Positions 1 to 5,888 of a stretch of DNA of 5,888 bases are shown piece by piece. The DNA is taken from the NCBI GenBank assembly GCA_021825225.1, contig JAKAIH010000191.1, positions 1 to 5,888 on the forward strand. Reading direction: 5' to 3'. The stretch is from Pseudomonadota bacterium (GTDB taxonomy: Bacteria; Pseudomonadota; Gammaproteobacteria; Burkholderiales; SG8-39). Numbering within the stretch: position 1 is the stretch's first letter; every line of letters begins with the position of its first letter. Made by a program: the position numbers and the translations under genes. The notes under the pieces were generated by a model, which did not search any database, was not told the origin of the DNA, and was given only the letters and a program-made list of their open reading frames with translations.

Positions 1-1179
1 CCGGGCGAGCGCATCGGCGAGAAAGACTACGAGGCGCTGCTTGCCGAGGGCGATCCGAACTATGCCTGGGAGCCGCCCGCGGACGAATGGAATGCAATTT
101 CGCTCAATTACACCTCGGGCACCACCGGCAACCCCAAGGGGGTGGTGTACCACCATCGCGGCGCCTACCTGAACGCGGTGTGCAACATCGTCACCTGGGG
201 CATGCCGCAGCATGCGGTCTATCTGTGGACGCTGCCGATGTTCCACTGCAACGGCTGGTGCTTTCCCTGGACCATGGCCGCCAATGCCGGCGTCAACGTC
301 TGTTTGCGCAAAGTCGATCCGGTGCAGATCTTCAGGCTGATCAAGGAGCAGGGCGTGACGCATTACTGCGGCGCGCCGATCGTGCATACCGGGCTGATCA
401 ACGCCGATCCAGGCCTGCGCGCGGGCATCGCGCACAAGGTGTCGGCCATGGTGGCGGGCGCGGCGCCGCCGGCGGCGATGATCGAGGGCATGGAGAAAAT
501 AGGCTTCGACCTGACCCACGTCTACGGCCTGACCGAAGTCTATGGGCCGGCGACGGTGTGCGCCAAGCACGAGGAGTGGGCCGACCTGGACATCGGCAAG
601 CGCGCCGAGCGCAACGGCCGCCAGGGCGTGCGCTACCTGATGGAGGAGGGGCTCGCGGTGATGGATGCCGAGACCATGCAGCCGGTGCCGGCCGACGGTG
701 AAACCATGGGCGAGATCATGTTCCGCGGCAATATCACCATGAAAGGCTATCTGAAGAACGCCAAGGCCACGGCGGAGGCCTTCGCCGGCGGCTGGTTCCA
801 TTCGGGCGACCTCGCGGTGATGCAGCCCGACGGCTACGTCAAAATCAAGGACCGCTCGAAGGACATCATCATCTCCGGCGGCGAGAATATTTCCTCGCTC
901 GAGATCGAGGAGGCGCTGTACCGCCATCCGGCGGTGCTCGCCGCGGCGGCGGTGGCGCGGCCCGATCCGAAATGGGGCGAGACGCCCTGCGTCTTCGTCG
1001 AACTCAAGCCCGGCGCGCAGGCGACGGCCGAGGAAATCATCGAGCATTGCCGCGGGCACCTGGCGCGCTTCAAGCTGCCGCGGGCGGTGGTGTTCGGCGA
1101 GTTGCCCAAGACCTCGACCGGCAAGATCCAGAAGTACGTGCTGCGCCAGCAGGCGAAGTCGGCGCAGGCGATCGAATAG
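1..1179 (+). CDS. AMP-forming acyl-CoA synthetase (fatty acyl-CoA ligase family), 5'-truncated by window edge
   Basis: This enzyme activates a carboxylic acid to its acyl-CoA through an acyl-adenylate, using ATP and CoA, in the cytoplasm. The frame is open from base 1, and 392 residues are visible. Family members are usually about 540 residues, so roughly 150 N-terminal residues lie outside the window. Visible motifs, numbered from the first full codon, are the phosphate-binding loop YTSGTTGNPKG (37-47), the acyl-pocket stretch MFHCNGWCFPW (80-90), VYGLTEVYGPAT (174-185), WFHSGDLAV (265-273), the hinge region KDRSKDIIISGGENIS (283-298) and PKTSTGKIQK (369-378) with the catalytic lysine K375. 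All core motifs are intact. The FHCNGW block resembles medium-chain/DmdB-like and plant AAE-type ligases, but the substrate cannot be assigned. It is followed by a crotonase gene on the same strand, probably co-transcribed. Family assignment is firm; specificity is unknown. Confidence 0.95.
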   Translation, partial: PGERIGEKDYEALLAEGDPNYAWEPPADEWNAISLNYTSGTTGNPKGVVYHHRGAYLNAVCNIVTWGMPQHAVYLWTLPMFHCNGWCFPWTMAANAGVNVCLRKVDPVQIFRLIKEQGVTHYCGAPIVHTGLINADPGLRAGIAHKVSAMVAGAAPPAAMIEGMEKIGFDLTHVYGLTEVYGPATVCAKHEEWADLDIGKRAERNGRQGVRYLMEEGLAVMDAETMQPVPADGETMGEIMFRGNITMKGYLKNAKATAEAFAGGWFHSGDLAVMQPDGYVKIKDRSKDIIISGGENISSLEIEEALYRHPAVLAAAAVARPDPKWGETPCVFVELKPGAQATAEEIIEHCRGHLARFKLPRAVVFGELPKTSTGKIQKYVLRQQAKSAQAIE

Positions 1180-1200
1180 GAGCCGTCGCCGAGACGGCTC
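1180..1200 (+). terminator. Perfect 8-bp hairpin directly after the ligase stop codon (possible attenuator or RNA-stabilising stem)
   Basis: GAGCCGTC (1180-1187) and GACGGCTC (1193-1200) are exact reverse complements around a 5-base loop, beginning at the base after the TAG stop. No T-run follows, so it is not a standard intrinsic terminator. It could give partial termination, protect the upstream mRNA end, or simply be part of the adjacent repeat region. The structure is read directly; the role is inferred. Confidence 0.4.
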
Positions 1201-1208
1201 ACGACGTT

Positions 1209-1245
1209 CCCCTCGCCCTCCGGGGAGAGGGGCTAGGGGTGAGGG
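1209..1245. repeat. REP-like intergenic palindromic element rich in C and G blocks
   Basis: CCCCTC (1209-1214) pairs with GAGGGG (1227-1232). After one G/A mismatch (1215/1226), CCC (1216-1218) pairs with GGG (1223-1225), leaving the loop TCCG. A G-rich tail with GGGGTGAGGG follows (1236-1245), whose GAGGG (1241-1245) could compete for CCCTC (1210-1214). From memory, sequences of this form (CCCTCACCCC...CTCTCCC...GGGAGAGGGG) recur in the intergenic regions of many proteobacterial genomes. Only one copy is in this window, so its repetitive nature is inferred, not shown. Confidence 0.55.
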
Positions 1246-1258
1246 TGGAGCGAAACAC

Positions 1259-1263
1259 AGGAG
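1259..1263 (+). promoter_or_regulatory. Ribosome binding site (AGGAG) that fixes the crotonase start
   Basis: AGGAG lies 8 bases upstream of the ATG at 1272. This supports that ATG over the much longer upstream-open frame, which runs back through the ligase gene. The site lies just downstream of the palindromic element, so any folding there could affect its accessibility. Confidence 0.8.
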
Positions 1264-1271
1264 CTGAAATC

Positions 1272-2075
1272 ATGAATGCAAATACCCAGGCAGTGGCGGC
1301 AGAGCCTCTTTTGTTGCGCCAGGACGATGGCGGCGTGGTCACGCTGACGCTCAACCGGCCGGCGCAATTCAATTCCCTGTCGCAGGCGCTGATGAGCGAG
1401 CTGCAGGCCGAACTCGATCGCATCGCCGCCGATGAGCGCGTGCGCGTGGTGATCATGGCCGGAGCCGGCAAGGCCTTCTGCGCCGGGCACGACCTCAAGG
1501 AAATGCGCTCCGACGCGTCGAAGGCGTTCCAGAAGCAGCTGTTCCGCCAGTGCAGCAAGCTCATGCTCACGCTGGTGCGCATGCCGCAGCCGGTAATCGC
1601 GCGCGTGCACGGCATCGCCACCGCGGCCGGCTGCCAGCTGGTGTCGATGTGCGATCTCGCGGTCGCGTCCGGCAATGCGCGCTTCGCGGTGTCGGGGGTG
1701 AACCTGGGCCTGTTCTGCTCGACGCCCTCGGTGGGGCTCGCGCGCAACCTCGGGCGCAAGCAGGCGCTGGAAATGCTGCTCACCGGCGAGTTCATCGATG
1801 CGCAGACGGCGCTCGCGCGCGGCCTGGTCAACCGCGTGGTGCCGATCGAGCAGCTCGACGCCGAAATCAAGAAGCTCAGCGATTCGATACTGGCCAAGAC
1901 GCCGGTCGCGATCAAGCTCGGCAAGCAGGCGTTCTACCGCCAGCTGGAGCTGGGCCTGGAGCAGGCCTACGATCTGGCGAGCGAGGTGATGGCCTGCAAC
2001 ATGATTACGGAAGACGCGCGCGAAGGCATCGATGCCTTCGTCGACAAGCGCAAGCCGCAGTGGAAGGGGCGCTGA
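1272..2075 (+). CDS. Enoyl-CoA hydratase/isomerase-family protein, ECHDC3-like, lacking both canonical catalytic glutamates
   Basis: This is a 267-residue crotonase-fold protein, the usual length for a single-domain member, with no signal peptide or membrane segment. The N-terminal strand LTLNRPAQFNSLS (25-37) and oxyanion-hole segments GKAFCAGHDL (66-75) and GIATAAGCQLVSMCD (114-128) are typical, as is the C-terminal KRKPQWKG tail. In classical hydratases the second block reads GGGCEL and the next FGxPE, with both glutamates acting on water. Here those positions are Q122 and G142 (in FAVSGVNLGLFCSTPS, 138-153). The combination GIATAAGCQL plus GVNxGLFCSTP matches what I recall of the ECHDC3 branch. 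Ordinary hydratase chemistry is therefore doubtful. Thioesterase-like, isomerase or regulatory acyl-CoA-binding roles are possible. It follows the acyl-CoA ligase by 92 bases and has a good Shine-Dalgarno sequence. Family is firm; reaction is unknown. Confidence 0.93.
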   Translation: MNANTQAVAAEPLLLRQDDGGVVTLTLNRPAQFNSLSQALMSELQAELDRIAADERVRVVIMAGAGKAFCAGHDLKEMRSDASKAFQKQLFRQCSKLMLTLVRMPQPVIARVHGIATAAGCQLVSMCDLAVASGNARFAVSGVNLGLFCSTPSVGLARNLGRKQALEMLLTGEFIDAQTALARGLVNRVVPIEQLDAEIKKLSDSILAKTPVAIKLGKQAFYRQLELGLEQAYDLASEVMACNMITEDAREGIDAFVDKRKPQWKGR

Positions 2076-2106
2076 GCGCAGCTAGCGCGTAACGGCAGGG
2101 CGGGCT

Positions 2107-2131
2107 TGCGCGCAGCGCTTGTGGGCGCGCA
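2107..2131. terminator. Inverted repeat between convergent operons (weak candidate bidirectional terminator)
   Basis: The 59-base gap between the two converging stop codons holds TGCGCGC (2107-2113) and GCGCGCA (2125-2131), an exact 7-bp inverted repeat with an 11-base loop. Its position between convergent genes suits a shared terminator, but neither side has a T-run. A GC-only stem like this could arise by chance in such GC-rich DNA. Confidence 0.3.
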
Positions 2132-2134
2132 GCC

Positions 2135-3337
2135 TCAGTGCCCGGCGCCAGACTGAATGACGAAGCCGGAGCGCTCCATGGCTTCGATGTCCCCGGCGCC
2201 GTAGCCGAATTCGCCGAGTATTTCGCGCGTATGCTCGCCGGCGCGCGGCGCCGCGGGCAATAGGCCGTTGCGCGCGCCGCCGGGAGCGTGCGGCATGGGC
2301 AGCTTGCCGTAAGGCGCTTGCTCCGTCTCGCCGAAGTAAGCCATGTGGCGTATCTGCGGGTCGTTGCGCAATGCGGCGTAGTCCTGCACCGGCGCGAACA
2401 GCACATCGTGCTGCTCGAACAGCAGGGCCCATTCCTGCGTATCGCGGCCGGCGACGATGGCCGCCACTTCGCGGTTGATTTCCTCGGCTGCGCGTCCGCG
2501 CAGCACCGCGCTGGCATAGCGCGGCTCGGCGAGCCAGTCCTCGCGCGCGAGCGCGCGGCACAAGCCCTGCCACATTGCATCGCGCAGCGTCGCCAGCACC
2601 ACATGGCCGTCGCGGGTCGCGAATACGCCCGCCGGCACGGTGATCGGCGGCTTGTACTCGCCGCCGAACAGGAAGTCGTCCAGGATGGGCCCGGCCTGGA
2701 AAGCGGCGCAGCACTCGGCCAGCGACAGGCGCAGGTGCCTGCCGCGGCCGCCGCGTTGCGCCTGCGCGTCGCGCGCATACAGCGCCGCGCCCACGCACTG
2801 CGCCGCATACAGCGCGGTGGCGGTGTCGGGAACCATGAGGCCGATGCGCCGCGGACGGCCGGCGCCGTCCTTGTTCGCCACGGCCATGCCGGTCTTGGCC
2901 TGCAGCACCGAATCGGTGGCGGGCTTGTGCGCGTCCGGGCCGGAGTCGCCGAAGCCCGTGATCGACACATAGATCAGGCGCGGATTGTCCGCGGCGAGCG
3001 TCGCATATTCCAGTCCTAGCTTCGCCATCACGCCGGGGCGGAAATTCTCCACCAGCACATCGGCGGATTGCGCCATTTTGAGGATCAGCGCGCGTCCTTC
3101 TGCCTGAGTGGCGTCGATGCAGATCGAGCGCTTGCCGAGGTTGTTGACGACGGCGAGCGCGCTCATGCCCTCCTTGGCGCCGCCCAGCAGCCGTATCCAG
3201 TCGCCCGCCGGCGGTTCGACCTTGATTACTGTCGCGCCTTGCTGTCCGAGCAGCGCGGCGCAATAGGGACCGGCGATGCCCTGGCTCAGGTCGAGGACCT
3301 TCAGGCCGGCGTAGGGAAGCGCATCCGTCTGGTCCAC
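2135..3337 (-). CDS. Class III CoA-transferase (CaiB/BaiF family), second of a tandem pair
   Basis: This 400-residue protein is the full usual length of the family. It should move CoA between acyl-CoA and a free carboxylate through aspartyl and glutamyl-CoA anhydride/thioester intermediates. The N-terminal GLKVLDLSQGIAGPYCAALL (11-30), IKVEPPAGD (38-46), ADVLVENFRPGVMAKLGL (92-109), NPRLIYVSITGFG (118-130) and RDGHVVLA (242-249) blocks are characteristic. D171 in LMVPDTATALYAA aligns with the nucleophilic aspartate of CaiB and formyl-CoA transferase. The usual GxGQ is GRGR here (197-200). The start is GTG at 3337. No ATG is near, and an in-frame TAA sits one codon upstream. The only Shine-Dalgarno-like sequence is AAAGG (3351-3355), 13 bases away, so translation is probably coupled to the upstream transferase. 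Partner acids are unknown. The pair may form a heteromer, as in BbsEF or SmtAB. Confidence 0.93.
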   Translation of the reverse strand: MDQTDALPYAGLKVLDLSQGIAGPYCAALLGQQGATVIKVEPPAGDWIRLLGGAKEGMSALAVVNNLGKRSICIDATQAEGRALILKMAQSADVLVENFRPGVMAKLGLEYATLAADNPRLIYVSITGFGDSGPDAHKPATDSVLQAKTGMAVANKDGAGRPRRIGLMVPDTATALYAAQCVGAALYARDAQAQRGGRGRHLRLSLAECCAAFQAGPILDDFLFGGEYKPPITVPAGVFATRDGHVVLATLRDAMWQGLCRALAREDWLAEPRYASAVLRGRAAEEINREVAAIVAGRDTQEWALLFEQHDVLFAPVQDYAALRNDPQIRHMAYFGETEQAPYGKLPMPHAPGGARNGLLPAAPRAGEHTREILGEFGYGAGDIEAMERSGFVIQSGAGH

Positions 3338-3340
3338 GAT

Positions 3341-4564
3341 TTAGACGATGCCTTTCGCGGCAAGGGCATCGACCTGCTTCGGTTCCATGCCGAGCAGGTC
3401 CTGCAAGACATCCCGCGTGTGCTGCCCCAGCGCGGGCGGCGGCACGGTGTATTCCACCGGCGTCTCGGAAAAGCGCATCGGGCTCGCGACCGTGGGGCAG
3501 GGCACGCCGCTGGACGTGGGAATTTCGACCTTGAGCCCGCGATGCTGCACCTGCGGGTCCTCGAACACCTGGCGCATGTTGTTGATCGGGCCGCAGGGGA
3601 CGTTGGCGGCTTCGAGCACCGTTATCCAATCTTGCATGCCGCGCCGCTGCATGATGTCGGCGACGAGAGGGATCAGCGCGTCGCGGTTGACGATGCGCCC
3701 GGACATCAGGCGGAAGCGCTCGTCGTCGGCGAGCTCCGGCCGGCCGGCTACCTGGCAAAAGCTCGCGAACTGGCTGTCGTTGCCGATCGCGAGGATGATA
3801 TGGCCGTCCTTGCACGCGAACACCTGGTAGGGCACGACGTTGGGATGGGCGTTGCCGTAGCGCTTGGGCAGGTTACCCGAGACCAGGTAGCCGCTGATCT
3901 GGTTGGCATTGAATGCGACCATGCAGTCGAGCAGCGCCATGTCGATGTACTGGCCGCCGCCGCCGCGCTCGCAATGCGCGATGGCGGCGGTGATCGCAAG
4001 GCTGGCGTACATGCCGGTGAGGATGTCGGTGATGGCGATGCCCACTTTCATCGGCCCGCCGCCGGGCAGGTCGTCGCGCTCGCCGGTGATGCTCATCAGG
4101 CCGCCCATGCCCTGGAACACGAAATCGTAGCCGGGGCGCGGCGCGTAAGGACCCGACTGCCCGAATCCGGTGACCGAGCAATAGATCAGGCGCGGATTGA
4201 TTTTGCGCAGATCCTCGTAACCGAGGCCGTAGCGCGCCAGCGTGCCGACCTTGTAGTTCTCGATCAGCACGTCGCACTTTGCCGCCAGCTCGCGCACGAT
4301 GTCCTGCCCTTCCGGCTTGGAGATATCCAGGGTGATGGATTTCTTGCCGCGGTTGCACGAGAGGAAATAGGACGAATCGCGCGTGTCCTTGCCTGCGCTG
4401 TCCTTGAACCAGGGCGGACCCCAGCCGCGCGTGTCGTCGCCGGCTCCGGGACGCTCGATCTTGATCACTTCGGCGCCCAGGTCGGCGAGGTTCTGCGATG
4501 CCCAGGGTCCGGCGAGAATGCGGGACAGGTCGAGCACACGGATATGCGATAACGGGCGGGGCAT
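3341..4564 (-). CDS. Class III CoA-transferase (CaiB/BaiF family), first of a tandem pair
   Basis: This 407-residue protein is full length for the family and is a cytosolic CoA-transferase between an acyl-CoA donor and a carboxylate. Blocks seen are IRVLDLSRILAGPWASQNLA (8-27), GAEVIKIERPGAGDDTRGWG (30-49), CDVLIENYKVGTLARYGL (97-114), NPRLIYCSVTGFGQSGPY (123-140), YDFVFQGMGGLMSITG (146-161) and GGGGQYIDMALLD (201-213). D180 in KVGIAITDILTGMYA is the expected catalytic aspartate. The GDDTRGWGPP and GYDFVFQGMGG segments recall the succinyl-CoA:glutarate CoA-transferase (SUGCT-like) branch, hinting at a dicarboxylate partner, though this is weak. It begins 52 bases after the dehydrogenase gene with its own AAGGA site and ends in TAA just before the second transferase. 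The two transferases are clearly divergent, so this is not a recent duplication. Confidence 0.95.
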   Translation of the reverse strand: MPRPLSHIRVLDLSRILAGPWASQNLADLGAEVIKIERPGAGDDTRGWGPPWFKDSAGKDTRDSSYFLSCNRGKKSITLDISKPEGQDIVRELAAKCDVLIENYKVGTLARYGLGYEDLRKINPRLIYCSVTGFGQSGPYAPRPGYDFVFQGMGGLMSITGERDDLPGGGPMKVGIAITDILTGMYASLAITAAIAHCERGGGGQYIDMALLDCMVAFNANQISGYLVSGNLPKRYGNAHPNVVPYQVFACKDGHIILAIGNDSQFASFCQVAGRPELADDERFRLMSGRIVNRDALIPLVADIMQRRGMQDWITVLEAANVPCGPINNMRQVFEDPQVQHRGLKVEIPTSSGVPCPTVASPMRFSETPVEYTVPPPALGQHTRDVLQDLLGMEPKQVDALAAKGIV

Positions 4565-4570
4565 GGTGTT

Positions 4571-4575
4571 TCCTT
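4571..4575 (-). promoter_or_regulatory. Ribosome binding site (AAGGA) of the first CoA-transferase
   Basis: On the minus strand AAGGA lies 6 bases upstream of the ATG at 4564, supporting that start. It sits in the 52-base gap after the dehydrogenase. That gap also contains a short tandem GCGTTG repeat (plus strand 4579-4590) and a five-base A run at 4591-4595 (TTTTT on the minus strand). I see no convincing terminator or promoter there. Confidence 0.75.
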
Positions 4576-4616
4576 GATGCGTTGGCGTTGAAAAATGGGG
4601 GCCGGCGCGCAGGACC

Positions 4617-5786
4617 TCAGCCCGGCAGGTTCAGCACCTGCCGCGCGAGAATGTTGCGCTGGATTTCGTTGCTGCCGCCGTAGATGCTGGTGGGCCTCGC
4701 CTTGTAGAACGGCGCCAGCACCTCGATGCGCCCGTCCGCCATGGCTACCTTGCCCGCCATGCCGCCGCAGTCGCCGGCGGTTTCGACGATCAGGTCGGCG
4801 ATGCGCTGGAAGGTTTCGGTCGCCCAGATTTTCAGCAGCGATACCTCGGGACCGAGCGCCTCACCGCGGCCGACGATGGCGGTGAAGTGGCCGTAGATGT
4901 CGCCGAGATGGGCCACGTCGAGCTGCAGCTGCGCCAGGCGCTCGCGGAACAGCGGATCCTCGTGCACGCCGCGCGCGCGCGCCACCGACAGCAGCACCTG
5001 CAGGCCGTATTCGGGCAGCTTGGGGCTGCCGATGTGGATGCGCTCGAAGCCGAGCAGCGACTTGGCCACGGTCCAGCCCTGGTTCAGTTCGCCTACGAGG
5101 TTGGAGGCCGGCGTGCGCACATTGTCGAAGAACACTTCGCAGAATTCATCGTGCCCGGCGAGGTCGCGGATCGGGCGCACGGTCACCCCGGGGGTGTCGA
5201 GCGCGAGCAGCAGGAAGCTGATGCCCGCCTGCTTCTTCGCCGCCTTGTCGGTGCGCGCGAGCACGAAAATGTGGGTGGCGTCGTGCGCCAGCGTGGTCCA
5301 GGTCTTCTGGCCGTTGATGACGAATGCGTCGCCTTCGAGCCGCGCCTCGGTGCGCAGGTTGGCAAGATCGGAGCCCGCGTTGGGCTCCGAATAGCCCTGG
5401 CACCAGATCTCCTCGCAGGCGAGGATGGGCGGCAGGTAACGGCGGCGCTGCGCCTCGGTGCCGAAGCGCATCAGTATCGGCCCGACCATGAGTATGCCGT
5501 GGTCCTGGAAGCGCGCGATGCCCCAGCGTTCCATCTCCTCGAGGAAGATCAGCAGCTTCGTCGGCGCAAGCCCCATGCCGCCGAATTCGCGCGGCCAGCC
5601 CGGCGCGATCCAGCCCTTGGCCGCCATGCGCAGGTACCAGGATTTGTTCTCGGCCCAGCGCAGGCGGCGCGGCGGATAGCGCAGCCCGGCCGGATGGTGG
5701 GCTTCGACCTCGGCGCGCACCAGCGCGCGAAACGCCTCGTCCGCGAGCGCGTTCCAGTCCTGCTCTTGTTCGACGCCGTACTTCAT
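4617..5786 (-). CDS. Acyl-CoA dehydrogenase (FAD-dependent), likely one partner of a dehydrogenase pair
   Basis: This 389-residue flavoprotein of usual family length should introduce a trans-2 double bond into an acyl-CoA and pass electrons to ETF. Seen in order are KGWIAPGWPREFGGMGLAP (57-75), IWCQGYSEPNAGSDLANLRT (127-146), the FAD/substrate-binding core, then FVINGQKTWTT (155-165), VFFDNVRTPASNLVGE (218-233), LLGFERIHIG (244-253) and SIYGGSNEIQRNILARQVL (367-385). The medium-chain type has the catalytic glutamate in YEGTSQIQR. Here that position is G370, and E248 of the FERI segment occupies the helix position used by long-chain and isovaleryl-CoA dehydrogenases, so E248 is the probable base. 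The overall pattern resembles large-subunit types such as PimC, but the substrate is unassigned. The ATG overlaps the upstream gene's TGA (ATGA). The AAGGG (5789-5793) is only 2 bases from the start, so translational coupling is likely. Confidence 0.95.
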   Translation of the reverse strand: MKYGVEQEQDWNALADEAFRALVRAEVEAHHPAGLRYPPRRLRWAENKSWYLRMAAKGWIAPGWPREFGGMGLAPTKLLIFLEEMERWGIARFQDHGILMVGPILMRFGTEAQRRRYLPPILACEEIWCQGYSEPNAGSDLANLRTEARLEGDAFVINGQKTWTTLAHDATHIFVLARTDKAAKKQAGISFLLLALDTPGVTVRPIRDLAGHDEFCEVFFDNVRTPASNLVGELNQGWTVAKSLLGFERIHIGSPKLPEYGLQVLLSVARARGVHEDPLFRERLAQLQLDVAHLGDIYGHFTAIVGRGEALGPEVSLLKIWATETFQRIADLIVETAGDCGGMAGKVAMADGRIEVLAPFYKARPTSIYGGSNEIQRNILARQVLNLPG

Positions 5787-5888
5787 GTCCCTTGAACCAA
5801 AGTGGCGTAGCGGCTGCGGTGCGCGCTGGCGTTGCCGAGCCAGGCAGAGAGCACCAGCGCGCGATTGAAATACAGCCCGAGGTCGTAT
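5783..5888 (-). CDS. C-terminal end of an acyl-CoA dehydrogenase-like protein, truncated by window edge
   Basis: The minus-strand frame entering from the right edge encodes 34 residues ending in TGA, starting YDLGLYFNRALVLS and containing the segment SAHRSRYATL. An aromatic-rich helix (LYFNRALVL) followed by a Trp-Leu-Gly-Asn turn and an H-R-x-R motif resembles the last helix of many acyl-CoA dehydrogenases (typically GDxxxHRxRLA). The TGA overlaps the next gene's ATG in the sequence ATGA, which supports a real coding end and a co-translated pair. Tandem acyl-CoA dehydrogenase genes often encode two subunits of one enzyme. The fragment is too short to assign a subfamily. Confidence 0.75.
   Translation of the reverse strand, partial: YDLGLYFNRALVLSAWLGNASAHRSRYATLVQGT

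Noticed and set aside
972..1271. Extended N-terminus of the crotonase starting inside the ligase gene
   Set aside because: The extra 100 residues read the ligase in another frame and are Arg/Ala-rich. The ATG at 1272 has a well-spaced AGGAG and gives the normal family length.
1..2075. Possible DMSP demethylation genes (DmdB-like ligase, DmdD-like crotonase, DmdC-like dehydrogenase)
   Set aside because: The ligase shares the FHCNGW block with DmdB, but this block is broad. The crotonase lacks the catalytic glutamates required for DmdD chemistry, and CoA-transferases are not part of that pathway.
2082..3815. 577-residue minus-strand frame spanning parts of both CoA-transferases
   Set aside because: It is an off-frame reading through two genes whose own frames carry all the family motifs. 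Its composition is Arg/Ala/Gly-rich and it shows no domain signature.
3068..4552. 494-residue open frame on the plus strand opposite the first CoA-transferase
   Set aside because: It is antisense to a clearly conserved family protein, is rich in Arg, Ala, His and Val without recognisable motifs, and is explained by high third-position GC leaving few stops.
4565..4616. Possible terminator or promoter in the dehydrogenase-transferase gap
   Set aside because: A GC-rich stretch precedes TTTTT on the minus strand, but I could not draw a stable stem adjoining it. There is no convincing -35/-10 pair, and the short gap with a good ribosome site fits read-through within one operon.
4887..5795. 302-residue plus-strand frame opposite the acyl-CoA dehydrogenase
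   Set aside because: It is a complementary-strand shadow of a convincing flavoprotein gene, with no recognisable motif and no independent signal of coding.

Overview
The window is GC-rich bacterial DNA with gap-poor, operon-like packing and strong G/C preference at third codon positions. The proteins (class III CoA-transferases, paired acyl-CoA dehydrogenases, an AMP-forming acyl-CoA ligase and a crotonase) suggest a proteobacterium with a large acyl-CoA catabolic repertoire. A betaproteobacterium of the Burkholderiales type is my best guess, but no rRNA or other lineage marker is present, so this is inference only.

Layout. Two transcription units converge near position 2100. On the plus strand, a 5'-truncated AMP-forming acyl-CoA synthetase (1-1179) is followed after 92 bases by an enoyl-CoA hydratase/isomerase-family protein (1272-2075). 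The gap holds an 8-bp perfect hairpin immediately after the ligase stop and a C/G-block palindrome resembling widespread intergenic repeats. On the minus strand, reading from the right edge, come the last 34 codons of an acyl-CoA dehydrogenase-like protein (5783-5888), a complete acyl-CoA dehydrogenase overlapping it by ATGA (4617-5786), a class III CoA-transferase (3341-4564) and a second class III CoA-transferase (2135-3337). The two transferases lie in the same reading frame, separated only by a TAA and one further codon. No stretch over 300 bases lacks a gene. No tRNA, rRNA, CRISPR array, insertion sequence or transposase was seen.

How the genes may work together. A carboxylic acid could be activated either by ATP (ligase) or by CoA transfer from another acyl-CoA (the transferase pair, possibly a heteromer), then alpha,beta-dehydrogenated by the dehydrogenase pair. 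The crotonase would be the natural next step. However, it is of the ECHDC3-like type and lacks both glutamates that catalyse hydration in classical enoyl-CoA hydratases, so its reaction is uncertain. The substrate cannot be read from the sequence. The cassette is best described as an accessory acyl-CoA catabolism locus. I see no evidence of a wholly new kind of system. The points most worth checking are the non-canonical crotonase, the in-frame tandem transferases, the displaced catalytic base of the dehydrogenase and the intergenic repeat.
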